Source: Cyclospora cayetanensis (Eukaryota > Apicomplexa > Conoidasida > Eucoccidiorida > Eimeriidae). From it: a stretch of 64,000 nt of DNA. The DNA is taken from contig NW_020312755.1 of NCBI RefSeq assembly GCF_002999335.1, positions 103,501 to 167,500 of the forward strand, in the 5' to 3' direction. Under the pieces are notes generated by a model. That model did not search any database. It was not told where the DNA came from and saw only the letters and a list, made by a program, of their open reading frames with translations. Positions 1 through 11,974 of the stretch are shown here, one piece after another. The position numbers were made by a program, and so were the translations under genes. Position 1 is the first letter of the stretch. Every line of letters starts with the position of its first letter.

Positions 1-35
1 ACAACACTGAAAACAATCAACCATCGGGTGTAAAT

Positions 36-2697
36 ATGGCACTTCGTGCCGTCCGGAATAGACAGGCCCGCGCTGCCGCGGTGAGCCCCTATGCGCATCC
101 TGCAGCGGCTCCAACTGTCATCCGCCCTCTATGCTCGAGTTCCAACGCCTCTTCTGCTGTATCAAGCGCTCGAGGTGGAACTAAATGTGCGGATACAGCA
201 ACATTTCCCCTCCAGAAAAAGTTTGGTCAGCACCTTTTAAAGAATCCTGGAATCCTGGACAAACTGCTGGCCGCTGCAAACATTACGAGTTCTGATGTTG
301 TGCTTGAAATCGGACCAGGTACGAGCAGTTTCTTTATGTATCCTTTTCGTTGTACTCTTCACAGTTCGCTGTCCCTCTTGTCTCTCGCATTCTCCTCCAT
401 CCGTGCAGGGCTGCTGCACAGTTTTGCTGTGAGCCTTACTAAGATGTTGGGCTTTTATTGTTTGTTGCTTCTCTAAAACAAAGCCTATCATTTGGAATGT
501 GCTTGGGAGTTCAGAGGGATGCCATTTTGCAGGGTCCCCAAAGCTCCAGGCAAATAGCTTTTCGGGTTGCCATTTCGCATGGCCCTACCGCGCTGTCATT
601 AGAAGTGTCATTGAAACCTTTATGATCCTCTTTTGCTTTCTCATTTCCATACCGTGCTCCTAATCCTCATCACCGTTCTATCGGCTTTTTTCTTCGTGGC
701 TAGTGAGTATTTCAGTGCTTTCCCTTGTTGCCTGGCTATCTTTTTGATCGGTGTCCATCTTCTCCGGTTGTGTGCTTGACAGCGATTGCACTGCTGTAAT
801 CGAGTTCATTTTTAATTTGGCAGTTTATTTAGGAGAATTTCGGGGTCCCATGATTTTTTGTCTCCTGTCGTTTCTTCCTCTTCGTTTCTTTTCTTTTCAA
901 CTATCGCATTCACTTCCTTGCAGGCGGTTGTTGCCTCGACCGAATAATGCTGTCTTTTCTGTCTGTCAGCTCTTTTCTGTTCGTAGGCACCGGAAACTTG
1001 ACTGTCCGCCTTCTCCCGTTGGCGCGACGTGTGATTGCGATGGACATCGACAGTCGAATGGTTGCAGAAGTGCAGCGGCGCTGCCAGAGCTTAGGTTTTT
1101 CGAACCTAGAAATCGTCCACGGTGATGCCTTAAGGCAGGATTTGGGCTCGTTTGATGTTTGTGCTGCCAACCTTCCCTATCAGATTTCCAGTCCGTTCCT
1201 CTTCAAGCTCTTGGCGCACAAACATGCGTTCAGGTGAGGGCAGGATATTTTTGAATGCACGTTCTTCAGGCATTGCCTATGAGTAAACTGCTTGTCTTTT
1301 TACAAATCTTTGTTCGGTCTCTTAGTGCCTTGGTCCGTCGTGTCATTTGCTCGTCGTTGGCTCTCTTCTGCGTGTGCTTCATTCCTTCCATTGCTGTTTG
1401 ATCTTCTTCGTTTGCGTGTTTGTTTGCGCCTGGCGTGGTGCTTGCAGGTGTGCGGTCTTAATGTTCCAGGAGGAGTTCGGAGAGCGGCTGCTCGCGCAGC
1501 CCGGCGAACCACGCTACTGCCGTTTGGCAGCAAATGTCCATTTGTTCGCAAAAGTTACAAGAGTGTGCAAAGTAGATAGAAATTCCTTTAGACCGCCGCC
1601 CAAAGTTGATTCGGTCATCGTCAAGATCACCCCTAGAAAGGAAATTTTGCCGGTGAGAACACAGGTCTCCAGCGGTGTGAAGGAAATTAAGGTTTAGCAA
1701 TACATGGTTTGAGGCAGAATGGTTATTAAAGCGTAGAGATCTTCTTTCAAAGAGGAACTGTAGGTGCACTTTGGTTGCCGAGGCCTTCTTTTATCGGGTG
1801 ATCTTTTGTGGGGGGAGCTACTATCGGTCTACTTGCTTTCTGGGTTCTGGTCTCAACGTTTCGCTTCATCTCTCATGCGTTAATCGTGATTACATCGTGC
1901 GTTATTGAGTCTCTGCCTAATATCGTTTCCAGTAGAATGCGATGGTCTTTCACGGGCTGGGGGGTAGCTCCGTATATTGATCGTGGCTTGCCAGGTGAAT
2001 GCGGACGCTTACGCTGTGGCTGCGTCTAACCTGTATAATGTTGCTTGGATTTTCAGGTGGACTTCCGCGAGTGGAACGGGTTGCTCCGTATATGCTTCAC
2101 TCGGAAGAGAAAAACCCTCAGGTCAATTTTTAAAAAGCCTTCCGTCTTGTCGATGCTCGAGCAAAACCACAAAGTTGTTTCTGCATTTAAAGGAGCAGCT
2201 CCAGTTAACGGATCTCAATTTAGGGACTTGTGCTTTGAGGCAATCCAGGAGGCGGGTGTAAGTGATCGGAGGAGTGTCTCAATCTCAACTGCCGAGTTCT
2301 ACAAACTGTTGCTCGAGTTCCACAGAAGAAGCATCTTCTTCCAAAATGCCGCAGACTTGGAGCTGAACAAGGAGGACACGAAAGAAGGAATCTCTGCTGG
2401 TAAGTAGGCTGCTTAGTTTGCCATTTCCCTCCCGATTCCGTCAATTGTACCTGGTGCACGTATCTTTTTTGAATGGCGTTTCCGTTTGATCTGTGTTGGG
2501 GGCTCCATACATTGATATGTTTCGTGCCACGTGTCACATTTTAGATCATATTACGCTTTGAAATGTACTTAGGGGTAGAAGAACTGTTTTGGGGAGAAGG
2601 AGAAGCGGAAATGTCTGAAGATTCAGAGGACGAACACTCTGAGCACCTGAACAAGCGGGCGGGAACAACCGGGAAGCGGAAAGAACGCAAAGTATAG
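36..2697 (+). CDS. DIM1: Dim1-type 18S rRNA adenine dimethyltransferase
   Basis: This is the SAM-dependent KsgA/Dim1 family enzyme that dimethylates two adjacent adenines near the 3' end of 18S rRNA during small-subunit assembly in the nucleolus. Five exons join in phase: 36-318, 987-1233, 1448-1652, 2057-2399 and 2573-2697, giving 400 residues. Visible motifs are FGQHLLKNPGILDK and the SAM-binding EIGPGTGNLT (split by intron 1), then DIDSRM and the catalytic NLPYQISSP, then RPPPKVDSVIV. Exon 4 begins VDFREWNGLLRICF, the C-terminal domain that separates eukaryotic Dim1 from bacterial KsgA and from mitochondrial TFB1M. The last exon encodes an acidic then basic tail (SEDSEDEHSEH, then GKRKERKV). 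About 50 residues before the FGQHLL motif form an Ala/Ser-rich extension. That could be a lineage extension or mean that translation starts later. The ATG at 36 is the first in frame. Confidence 0.93.
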
Positions 2698-3583
2698 AAG
2701 TGCGCTTGTTTCTGGTGGACCCTTGATTTTTATTTGAATTTTCTGAAAATATCCAGGTATTATGTAGACTGGTATTGAGCGCATGGCGCAAGCAAACCCT
2801 ACCTTTGTGGTAGGTACGTTTCTGCTAGTGGGTATCAGCCTTCCGTGAGTCTCCACGATTCGAACAGCAAAATCAAATGATGAATAGTGTGCACTCAATC
2901 TGGTCTAGCAGCACTTAAGGGAGAAATTGTAAACAACTCTTGGGTAAAGGTTTATGGTGTTCCAAAGCTTGGGGCTGGGGTGATCGGTTGTCGGGGTAGT
3001 CTTCCCCCGTGTACTTCGCCAGCGAATACTTATCGCTTTACTGAGGGGCGGGGGTTTAATTTGTTTGTTGCTACCTAGTTAAGGAACAGTCCGACAATAA
3101 AGGATTTCTTCTTGAATTGGAAGGACGGTCGTCCATAGCGAGCACAGTTTGTATGAACGGTACAAGGACATGTGGGATTATTCAAACGAAATTTAAAACA
3201 CAAAGAGGCATAGACTGCTTTGAATGTTTGTGCGACAATCGGCTCGCATTTCCAGCCAGGAAAGCACGAAAACGCGCATGCAGCCCCGGGGGCGATCAGG
3301 AAAAGACATATTTATATTTTTACTGTGCATAAGAAAAATGTTTACCCATGTTTCCTTTGTTTTGAACCCCAAGTCTTTGACAGAAAGACCCATGGCAACT
3401 TCGTGAAAACGGAAGCTTGCCAGCAGCACCAGCACTCAGGCTGTTGGACTGCGCATTATTCTTTTGTGTGAAGGCGAGACTATCTATCCGTCTAACACAG
3501 AAGGTTTAGTCCATAATAAACAAAGAGTAATAAGATCAACTGCTCTCGTGTGTGGGGTTTGTCTAGCTTAACACTAGGTACAA
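2698..3583. other. intergenic, no gene seen
   Basis: This 0.9-kb stretch lies between the Dim1 stop and the deaminase start. It holds only short open frames without family motifs, and no tRNA or repeat was recognised. It should contain the 3' end of the Dim1 transcript and the promoter of the deaminase gene. Confidence 0.5.
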
Positions 3584-6500
3584 ATGCTGCCGAACGGGGT
3601 GTCAGAGTGCTGCGGCGGGAACAAAAACGGAAAAGGTGAGGGAAGCAGCGGGAGTGAGAAAGAGATAAAGGCAGGAGTCATGGAAGAGGGAAGTGGGAGA
3701 GAGAGATCAGCAGCATTGGATCTAGAAGATCTAATGAAAATACCTAAAGTCGAGCTACATGCGCACTTCTTCGGTTCCATCCGCCTCGAGACCGTAAAGA
3801 GAATTGAAGAATCAAAGGCAGCACGTGCCCGCACCCAAAAAGGGCAAATAAAGGAAAAGGCTACCGAAGGGGGAAATTGCTGCACGGAAGAGGTGACGGA
3901 GGAGGTGCATTCACCGAACAACGACAAGCATAAGATCACCAGCAACGGTGGCAGCTCCAACAGGAACTGCAGAAGTGTCAGTAAAAGTATACACACAGGG
4001 ACACCCAACTGCCCCGATCTGATTGCAGCGTTCGATTATTTCACGTGGGTTTATTCAGCAGTTCGCGCAGCTGACGATATGCGCCAGGCGCTGCTGGAGG
4101 TGTTGGAGGATTTCCACAAAGAGAATGTCGTGTATCTCGAACTAAGATCCGTATGCTGTTATTCCCTAATCGGCAGCTAAACCATGAATATGTGCGAATC
4201 CTGACATGCAAACCCTAGTATTTTTTCTGTACCCCTTTCATATCTTACATGTACGTATTTACTCATCAGTTCTTTGAAAAAGCCTTTTCATGTTTCCTCT
4301 CTTTGCTTGACTATCTGGTACGATGCCTTCAGTCACTAAAGCGTATTCCTGATGAGGGGATAGATCCCCAGTCCTACGTTGACTTGCTGGTCGAGGGCTG
4401 CAAAGAAGCGAAACGAAAATGGGAAATGAGCGTATGCCTGGATGATCTACGATTTAGAATTCAGCTGCTTGTTAAATGATAGTGAGGGCGGCGGCCTGCC
4501 GAGAAGGCGGGGAAAAGCCATGAGGGCTTCGACTTTCTCAAAGTTGGCTGCTTTATTGCTAGCCACGCTGCTATCCGAAAGGACGACAAGTGAATAGGTG
4601 TGCCTCTGTGCTGTTTCCTCTTAGGTTCGGCTTCTCATTTCATTGGACAGAGGACGAATGGACACGGAGGAAAATGCAAATTTGCAGATTGAAGAGGCCT
4701 TTGCTGCAGCCGAACGGCACCCTGATTGGATCGTAAGTCAGTCACAAAGTATGGGATTTAACAGTTTTGCCTTTTGAGTATGTGATTCAAGCATTACGCT
4801 TCGGAATACTGAGCTTGTGGACGGAAAGGAGAATGGTCTGGGAGCTTTCAGGAGGAGGAGTAGCTGTGTAGGGTTCGCTAATGGTTTAGCGGACGTTTGG
4901 AGTGAACTGCCAATGCTGAACAGGGGGGTACAAGAAAGCTCGATGAAATAAAAATCTTCAGCAGTTGCAGCTAATCACTTGGCACTGCTGAGCAATCGAG
5001 CGCATTTCGACTTCATCCAGGACTATCGTTCAGGGAACGGAAAGTTGAAAGTATCATTCATGTGACCGGCACCATTGCTGATTGTAGGTTGGGTTCGACA
5101 TAGCTGGCAGACCGGATAAAGGGAGCATAGAGTTAACTCTGCAGCGGTTGAAAGAGGAAGTTATCTCCGAAGGCGGAAAATTCTATAAAAAGAAAAAAAT
5201 CACGATTCACACAGCTGAAACGGTGAGAGAGAATCATAGTGAATTGCAACGGCTGAGTGTTGTTTTCTACATGCTTTGAGAAATCGCTTGACGTATGACG
5301 TTTGTGTTTACGTTTACTCTCACATTCGATTTGTCAGGCTATTTTCTTGTACTTTCACCCACAGCCCTGCTGTCGCTACTGTGCTTCTTTTTGTGTGTGT
5401 ATTCCAGGGTTCATGTTCTCCTCAAACTCCCCTCTTTCGTCGTGTAGGATGCTTTGCGTGCAGCTCGATGCCGAAGCAGAAACGGAAGAAATCCTAAAAC
5501 TGCCGCCGCATAGGCTTGGACATGGCTGCTACCTTGTAAACTCTCGACCCCACGCCCCTAAGATCTAAGGACTCCGATCTCTAATCCCCAGATGTCGTGG
5601 CAACAATGCCTTATTGTTCTTATTTTTGGATTCGAGTTTCTTTGGATAGTGCTGAATTTTCGCCTCTCAGAAGCCCAGAACTCGCTGTCTTCATCCCAAT
5701 CGTTTGCAGTGTTCGAATGCCCATGTCCAAGGCTTTTGGGATCAAATTGTAGCTACATGTTTTACAAAGCAGATTTTTCTTAGGCAAACAAAGGAGACAG
5801 CTACATGCCTGTGAGCCTGTAGAACCGTGGTATCTGTTCTTGCCATTTACCTTTTCTGTCAGACAGCCGAGGAACAGAGGGCCGTTGTGGACAGCGGAAT
5901 CTGCGTCGAGGTTTGCCCCACGTCGAACATTTGTACTTTGAAGCTGAGGTGCGGGTTCTTCTGATGTTGCACAGCCAATTGAGTCTATTCTATTTTCTGG
6001 GGATATTGTAATTACTTCTCACCATGGCTTGTGTTTCGTTCGGAGTCTACGACTATTTGATGGCGTGTATGTTTTACATCTTCTGTCGCATCTACTCAGG
6101 GATTTGCAAGATCATCCTTTGCAGCTCCAACAGGGGAATATCCTTGGGTTGCAGAACATTTGTATTTGCACTGATGACATTGGTAAGGCGTATTATTATT
6201 CGTTTGCCGCAGTTAATGCGAGTTGCTTTCATGCCCGATAAACTTGTTGAGTCTGTAGTATGAAGGGGGTGCGAGTGGGGCAATACATAGTTTCGACGGT
6301 GTTAAAAGTATTACGGCCACAAACAGAGCCTCTCCTTCAGAGGTGAGGATATTTGATTCGGGCAGTTCGAGAGACATTCGTGGAAGGTGCTGCCACCCTG
6401 TATGCCTGCCTTTGTAGGTTTGGTGTGTATCCGTTTAGGGCTCTTCCAGACCAGCTTATCAAAAGAACTGCTAATTGCCGCACGCGCATATAATTTGGCT

Positions 6501-6635
6501 CCACAAGATATATTTGAACTGCAGAAGAGAGCTGTACATGCTGCTTTCTGCTCCCCGGAAGAAAAGGAGAGAATCCTTACCAGGTTTTTCAATGATGAAG
6601 TTAAAATGCAATTTTGTAAGACAAACGGAGGATGA
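3584..6635 (+). CDS. adenosine/AMP deaminase family protein (ADAL-like)
   Basis: This is a metal-dependent purine deaminase of the ADA/ADAL superfamily, acting in purine salvage. Eight exons join in phase: 3584-4150, 4333-4431, 4625-4732, 5088-5222, 5464-5535, 5863-5948, 6100-6182 and 6439-6635, giving 448 residues. Zinc and active-site positions are visible: H59 and H61 in VELHAHFFGSIR, H299 and E302 in HTAET, H323 in HRLGHG, and D381-D382 in CICTDDIG. The stretch CPTSN in exon 6 and the segment LSKELLIAARAYNL in exon 8 are also typical of the family. The GSI after the HxH motif and YLELRS favour the ADAL (N6-methyl-AMP deaminase) branch over classical adenosine deaminase, but substrate is inferred only. 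A hydrophilic low-complexity insert of about 60 residues (roughly 80-140) follows the first motif. The 40 residues before the domain are also low complexity. Confidence 0.88.
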
Positions 6636-7831
6636 GAGAAGTTTAAATATGCTGCTTCACGCAATAAACCGATAGTTGGCTCGCCTTTTAATGCATGTTT
6701 GTCTTAATTAGGGAAACCGGGACTAAAGTACAGCTTCGTACTTTCCCAGAAGCAATGCCACTAAAGTTGAGGCTTTGCTTGGGGACTTTTTGGAGCAAGC
6801 GTTTATGCAATTTGCTTTTTCACGAACGGACAAAAGGAAAGTCTGGCATCATACTTTATCCTGGAGCCAGCCTGTCAGTGTGCTTCATAGCCCTTCTCTT
6901 CCTGCAAAGGTAGAGCCTTTTGACGTTTTATTTTGGCATGTGATCGTCGTACTAGTTCAACTGTATGGTGCTACTCGGATCTGCTTTGTGCATTTACAGT
7001 ACCTGCGATGAGGAACACGCGAATCGCCCAGCTGAATCCCTTATGGTTAGCATAGATCCACTTGATAGGATTGATTTTAATGTTTGCCTGTGCTTCATCT
7101 TAGCAATTATAAGTGATAGTAGCTGCTGTTCATGTTCACCGCAGCATTCATGTCAGCAGGCAGTGCACTCGTAGGCACGCCGCGATGAAAGCACCTTCTG
7201 GACCTAATGTGTAAACGCAATCCGAAGTTTTATTGTGAAGCCCTTAAGTCAAACCGTACACCACTCCAATACAAGGCTGAAAAAATATGTGAAGAGTCGA
7301 GTACAAAAGTGTTAGATCAAAAGATCCTGCTCATTCAAAATCTTTGAACACACGACTAGAAGCATCTAAGTAAAGTAAGTCTTGTTGCCTTCTGACCAGG
7401 TCGATCGCTACAGGTCTTGAACAGGTTGTTTGCGTATAGCGTTTGATAGCTCTATCTCTGGGCACCTAAAAAGAAAGAGTTTTCTGCGTTCCACCAAGGG
7501 GAGGGAATCCCGGTCTCCTTCTCGTACATTTTCCATAACTGAACAGGCACAAACCACTCAAAGGCTTCATTTTCAGAATTCTGTGTTTTGATGTTCATGA
7601 AACCGGATTTGCCTTATTTGGCCGGGATTCGCACTGCGTTGCTACCGGTTTGACTACTTTGCTGCGTGCAATAATCAACAGGCTCAGAGCCATACCATTC
7701 TGCACTAACGAAGTTCCACTTAGTTTTATGGCTGTCAGACTAGTTAGACTATAATAAGCTCCATTTTAAATGAGTGCAAACACACACATGCATTTCCGCC
7801 AGAAGCAGATACCCTGCATCGCCAAAAATAT
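6636..7831. other. convergent intergenic region
   Basis: This 1.2-kb stretch separates the deaminase (+) from the glycosylase-like gene (-), which end towards each other. No domain-bearing frame, RNA gene or repeat was recognised. It presumably carries both 3' UTRs. Confidence 0.5.
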
Positions 7832-10800
7832 CTAAAACAACACTGTATGCCTCACTTCGAACCAATAGGCCACAAACTGAAAGGGATGGAAGGGGTCCAA
7901 CCGCCGCTTGGCCTCGGCCCAAACTCGATTGGTTTCCTTGTGAGTAAAACCGTGTATTTCTTTCATGTGCCTGCAAAGTGAGAACCACCATAAGTATACC
8001 AAATGCACATCTGTAAGGCTCCACATGGCTTCTTTTACTCAGTAAGCTACATTCTTTGTTCGTTGTTATTGGCGTCGTGCTTTGACCATGAAATGCAATT
8101 TGCTTTTTCGAAGAGAAAATTTATTCAACGAACGAATTTCTTTCATTGATGCATTAAACAAGTCAGCATACACCCAGCATTGGACTGTGAAACAGAAATC
8201 CACGTACATTTCACATAATGCAGAGATGCACAAGCGAACAACACCTAGTGCACGATTCCGATCAGCTCAAGGAGAAGTTCTCACTTTTTATACTAAGTAA
8301 ACAACTAGTTTGAAAACAACAAACAAAAAGTTTCCTGAACTAATGAAACATATGCATCCCTGAGTATGCCCATCCTACGTACCTTGCAGTTTCTGAATCA
8401 AAGGCATATACATCGAAAAACCCCAAAAGCTGCATCATGTTTTCAGCAGCAAACTTCCCAAAGCCAAATATTGAAAGAAGCTTCTTTAGGATTTCATCCC
8501 GGTGCGCAAAAGTACTCAAAGATAAAACTCTCTTATCCGGCTCCCCATCGTCTGTTTGCTTTTCCTGCTGTAATGCTCTTTTCTTCTTCGGTTGTTGCTC
8601 TTCTAATATACCGGGTTTTAGAGGGCGAGGATCGCACAGTGCTATTAGGCTCAAATTTTCTCCAGGCGTCCTTGGAATGCTGTTTTCTAGAGATTCAAAA
8701 AAAGAGAGATCTAGACTGCCATCTATGATGCAAGCAGCTAATCTGAAAACAAAGAAATGCAGTCACAAGAGGATATATATACCACCGTAATTATAATTGC
8801 ATGGTTCATCACTGCAACGTAACCTTTCTGCAGCACACTGTTTCCAAGCTTAGGAAAGGCGCTGGGCGGCGCACCTCCTAACTCTCTCCCCTCTGTATCC
8901 CAAGGAACAAAGCCGCTGCAGTTCTTCCGAAGAAAAGCCAATGATATCCCAAGGAGAAGGAAAGGAGCCTTTTACAGAACTTGCCTGCAAGCAAATAGTC
9001 AAAAGGGTAGATTCAACTGAAAGACAGAAGGATAAGTTTTCAGTCGCTCAATCTACAGCAGATCAGTGAAAAATCCAGCCTATGGCGTCCCACAAATGCT
9101 CCTTTCGCCTCAGCTTCCACGTCAAATACCGATGAATGGCAGAACACTATGGACAGAGGACTAGTTGTAGGGAATGCTTCATGCGCAAAACTGTCATATA
9201 GAGGGCAACTACAGTTGGACGTATTCGCATGAAGGCTCAGCATTAAATTTAGAGATAAAGACAAACAGGATGCAATTCGAAAGTTGAGCACAGGAATAAT
9301 GATTTAAATGGCTCATAATAAGTTGAAAACTGGACCGAATCGGACAACAAAAGACCACAACGAATATAGAAAGTAGAGAATTGCAAGCTCACCAAGGTAC
9401 ACAAGAGTCGGTTCATTTTCAGGCTCTGCTTCCAGCGAACGTTGCAAATGGTTATTGTCTTCACCTACATGCAAACGAACGGCAAGGCTGACAAAAAGGT
9501 GAAGCGATACCAAAACTAGAGGGGACGGCAGAAAGTAGCGTTACCGATACACGAAACCTTGAAGAAAGAGGGGAAAACGCATGAGTAGGCAAGTGCGCTT
9601 TCTCATCTAATTGTGGAAGAGTGGCTTTTGAAACTTGCACTTTAAAAGGCAGAGCAGCCACCGCGCGCTGGCGGAAAGCAAACGCTGCTGATCAGCACGA
9701 CCAGAAGGACGCCAAATCCGAAACCAGTTCACCCACATAAATAGCAGTTGATAGCGCATTAAGAGGAAAAGCTAGAACGCAGAAGAGGCGAAAATGCAAT
9801 TGTGTTTTCTCACCATGTCCTCCCATATGGTGGGGCTTCTAAAAAGATGGCCGAATTTCCTTTCCTTCGCTGCAGGATGCATTGCCCAAAAGGCCTCTAT
9901 GGAACAGCCGCGAAATGCAGTTGCGTCCAGGCGGCACATGCGCTTGATCTGAGAAAACTCCCGGAAAGTTGACTATGGGGAGGATGGTGGTGATCTTCAT
10001 CAAAGTTACTCGAGCAGAACGGGAGTGCGGGCACTGCTTCCTCTCTTCTGTGCTTTCGTGTCTATTTCTGTCTAGCTGATGAATGAAATTCTCAGGAAGG
10101 TACATTGAAGGGAAACTGGGGGTGAAGAAAGGCTGCAGGGCCGACATGACGTGCAAGAATCGCTGGGACAGGCTTCTTAAAACAAGGAGCAACTAAGCAA
10201 AGAATGCCGCACAGAGAAAATCTCGCGAATAAGGGCGCCGTGGGGTATGTACAAGCAACAGAGCCAGTTGCACGAGCACCTGCCAAACTGCGCTCTCCGT
10301 ATTCGGCTTCTGCTAGATAGCATTTGAGGTCTCACCTGTCCAAGAATGTCACTTTCCTCCGCCTCGCCGGAAGGCAGTTCTCCTTCTAGACATATCCTAA
10401 GAGGAAAGCAAAAGGGGGAAATGCGCAAGTGCGCTCGTCCTTGAATTCAAGACCGGCCGCTCCGTACAGCGGATGCGCGCGTCAGGAGTTGCCACGACGA
10501 GCGTCCAATTTGCTTATTAAAAAAGGGAAAGGCCCCTTTATGTGATGTTACCAGAGAGATCCCGGCTCTTTGCAGGTAATTTCTGCAATGCAGCACTTCT
10601 CGGACCGCTCTCCGTAGCGCAGAGGACGGTGCAAGGTCCCGTGTACCGCTGCAAGCGTCTGCCGAGTCTTCTTTGATTGGCTTCCTTTAGAGCTTCTTGG
10701 AGCAGAGGCAAAGACGCATGATTCGACAGACACGGGCGGGGGGACAGGAGGAGGCGTCCACTGATTTGCATTGCATAGCAAAGCCACACAGCACAAGCCT

Positions 10801-11431
10801 TGACACCCGCAAACACCCTACACGCCTGGAGCTTTTTGGACGGCGTGTTGCATGGGGAGGCCTCGTGAGGCTGTTCGCGACAGAGGCTACAGAGCTGAAG
10901 GGGGCTCAGAGAACAAGCGTGGGTTTTTTCGCCGCAGCACGGGGGGAGGTGCAACTGTTAGCCGTGCAGGGTGCGATCTGTGAGGCGTCTGCCTCCTCCG
11001 CTTGCCTTGTTGGGCATCATGCAGAAAAAGCCGTAGCTGCATATTGCCATGGAAAAGTCGAACTCTTGAGGCACTGGCAGAATGTATGTGCGCCTTTCGG
11101 AGGAAGACGATGAGGCAACAAAAGGGGCCTCCGTCGAGCCCTCGGCTGTGGAGGGCTTCGCAGGCGATTGCTGCTTGAGGGAAGCTAAGCCTCGCACATC
11201 GCGTTCGGTGTCAGAAATACAGAGGACGTTTGAGGCAGCGTTACTGCCCGTTCCTGCTTCTTCTGATGGCCTTCGGCTCCGGCGCTTCGCCGTGGCGAGT
11301 CTTCCTGTAGGCACCGCAGGTGTAGCGGGCATTGCTTTGATATCCGAGAGACAAGCGCGCATTTTGCTGATCCTCTCGGAAGTTCTTCTGCAAATGGAGC
11401 TCAATGGGCTCCGTTTCCTCGGGGTCTTCAT
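7832..11431 (-). CDS. HhH-GPD DNA glycosylase-like protein, plant type
   Basis: This is a helix-hairpin-helix DNA glycosylase-superfamily protein resembling the uncharacterised plant DNA glycosylase superfamily proteins; a base-excision role is inferred. Exons placed on the minus strand are 11431-11006, 10760-10552, 10396-10336, 9948-9814, 8984-8875, 8742-8383 and 7970-7832. Recognisable pieces in order: FSMAICSYGFFCMMPNK; a proline-rich stretch then LHRPLRYG; ICLEGELP; IKRMCRLD; HLFRSPTIWEDM; KGSFPSPWDIIGFS; RLCSLGYRGERVRR; the HhH LLSIFGFGKFAAENMMQLLG; the catalytic-Asp region FDSETARYV; and HPFQFVAYWFEVRH near the stop. One or more exons between 9814 and 8984 are unresolved. A part resembling the family segment after WEDM is readable near 9640-9700. 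Exon 1 to exon 2 needs a GC-AG intron. The first 110 residues are basic, Ser/Ala-rich and unaligned. The ATG at 11431 opens the exon 1 frame. Confidence 0.8.
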
Positions 11432-11974
11432 GGTCCCTGCAGCTTCCCCGCGTCAAGGAGGATCGGCACATTCACGAACTTGCATGCCTCTTCTTGTTGG
11501 GAGTGAACCTTCCCGGAAATCATGTATATATATGTTGCCGCTTGAGTCGAGGCTCTCAAGAACTCAGTCGTAGAAAGCAGATGCACCCGCCAAATAGAGG
11601 AAAGCTTTCACCAGCGTATCGCGTGGCACTGATTCCAGGGGCTGCTGCGGCTGAGCTGCAGCAAAAAACCCGTCAGTGCTTCGTGCGCACGCTGCAACAC
11701 GCACCAGGCCTTCCTTGAAAACATGAAAGAACAGTGTCTTTCAGACGAGAAGAAGAAGCCGCCAAAACTCTAGACGATCTCCCAGCGCCATAGAGCTGTC
11801 TGATCATGGGGCCCTCGGAGCGCGGATCCTGATCGGAGAGGGGGCCCCCTGGACGGGGGCCCCCTCTCCGATCAGGATCCGCCCCCCGAATTCGGCCAAA
11901 ACCCCCAACGGGGCCGTAAAACCGCTTTTTTTTCTCTAGACTCTTGACTTCAAGGTGCCTTTCTGTTATTTTGG
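11432..11974. other. divergent intergenic region with hairpin
   Basis: This 0.54-kb stretch separates the start codons of the glycosylase-like gene (-) and the TTI1-like gene (+). It probably holds both promoters. No clear TATA box was recognised. Its main feature is the long perfect inverted repeat at 11823-11881. Confidence 0.55.
11823..11881. repeat. perfect 27-bp inverted repeat, 5-nt loop
   Basis: The arms 11823-11849 and 11855-11881 are exact reverse complements, and the loop is TGGAC. Each arm carries a BamHI-like GGATCC, CTGATCGGAGAG and a G5C5-type block. Base-by-base pairing shows no mismatch. Such an arm length is far beyond chance. Possible roles include a cruciform in the divergent promoter, a transcript hairpin in the 5' leader of the downstream gene, or the tip of an inverted-repeat mobile element. 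Confidence 0.95.

Noticed and set aside
7749..7831. Extension of the glycosylase past 7832 through a second frame ending at 7749
   Set aside because: The conserved frame stops at 7832-7834 just after the FVAYWFEVRH motif. The other frame would need a frameshift, and relatives also end soon after this motif.
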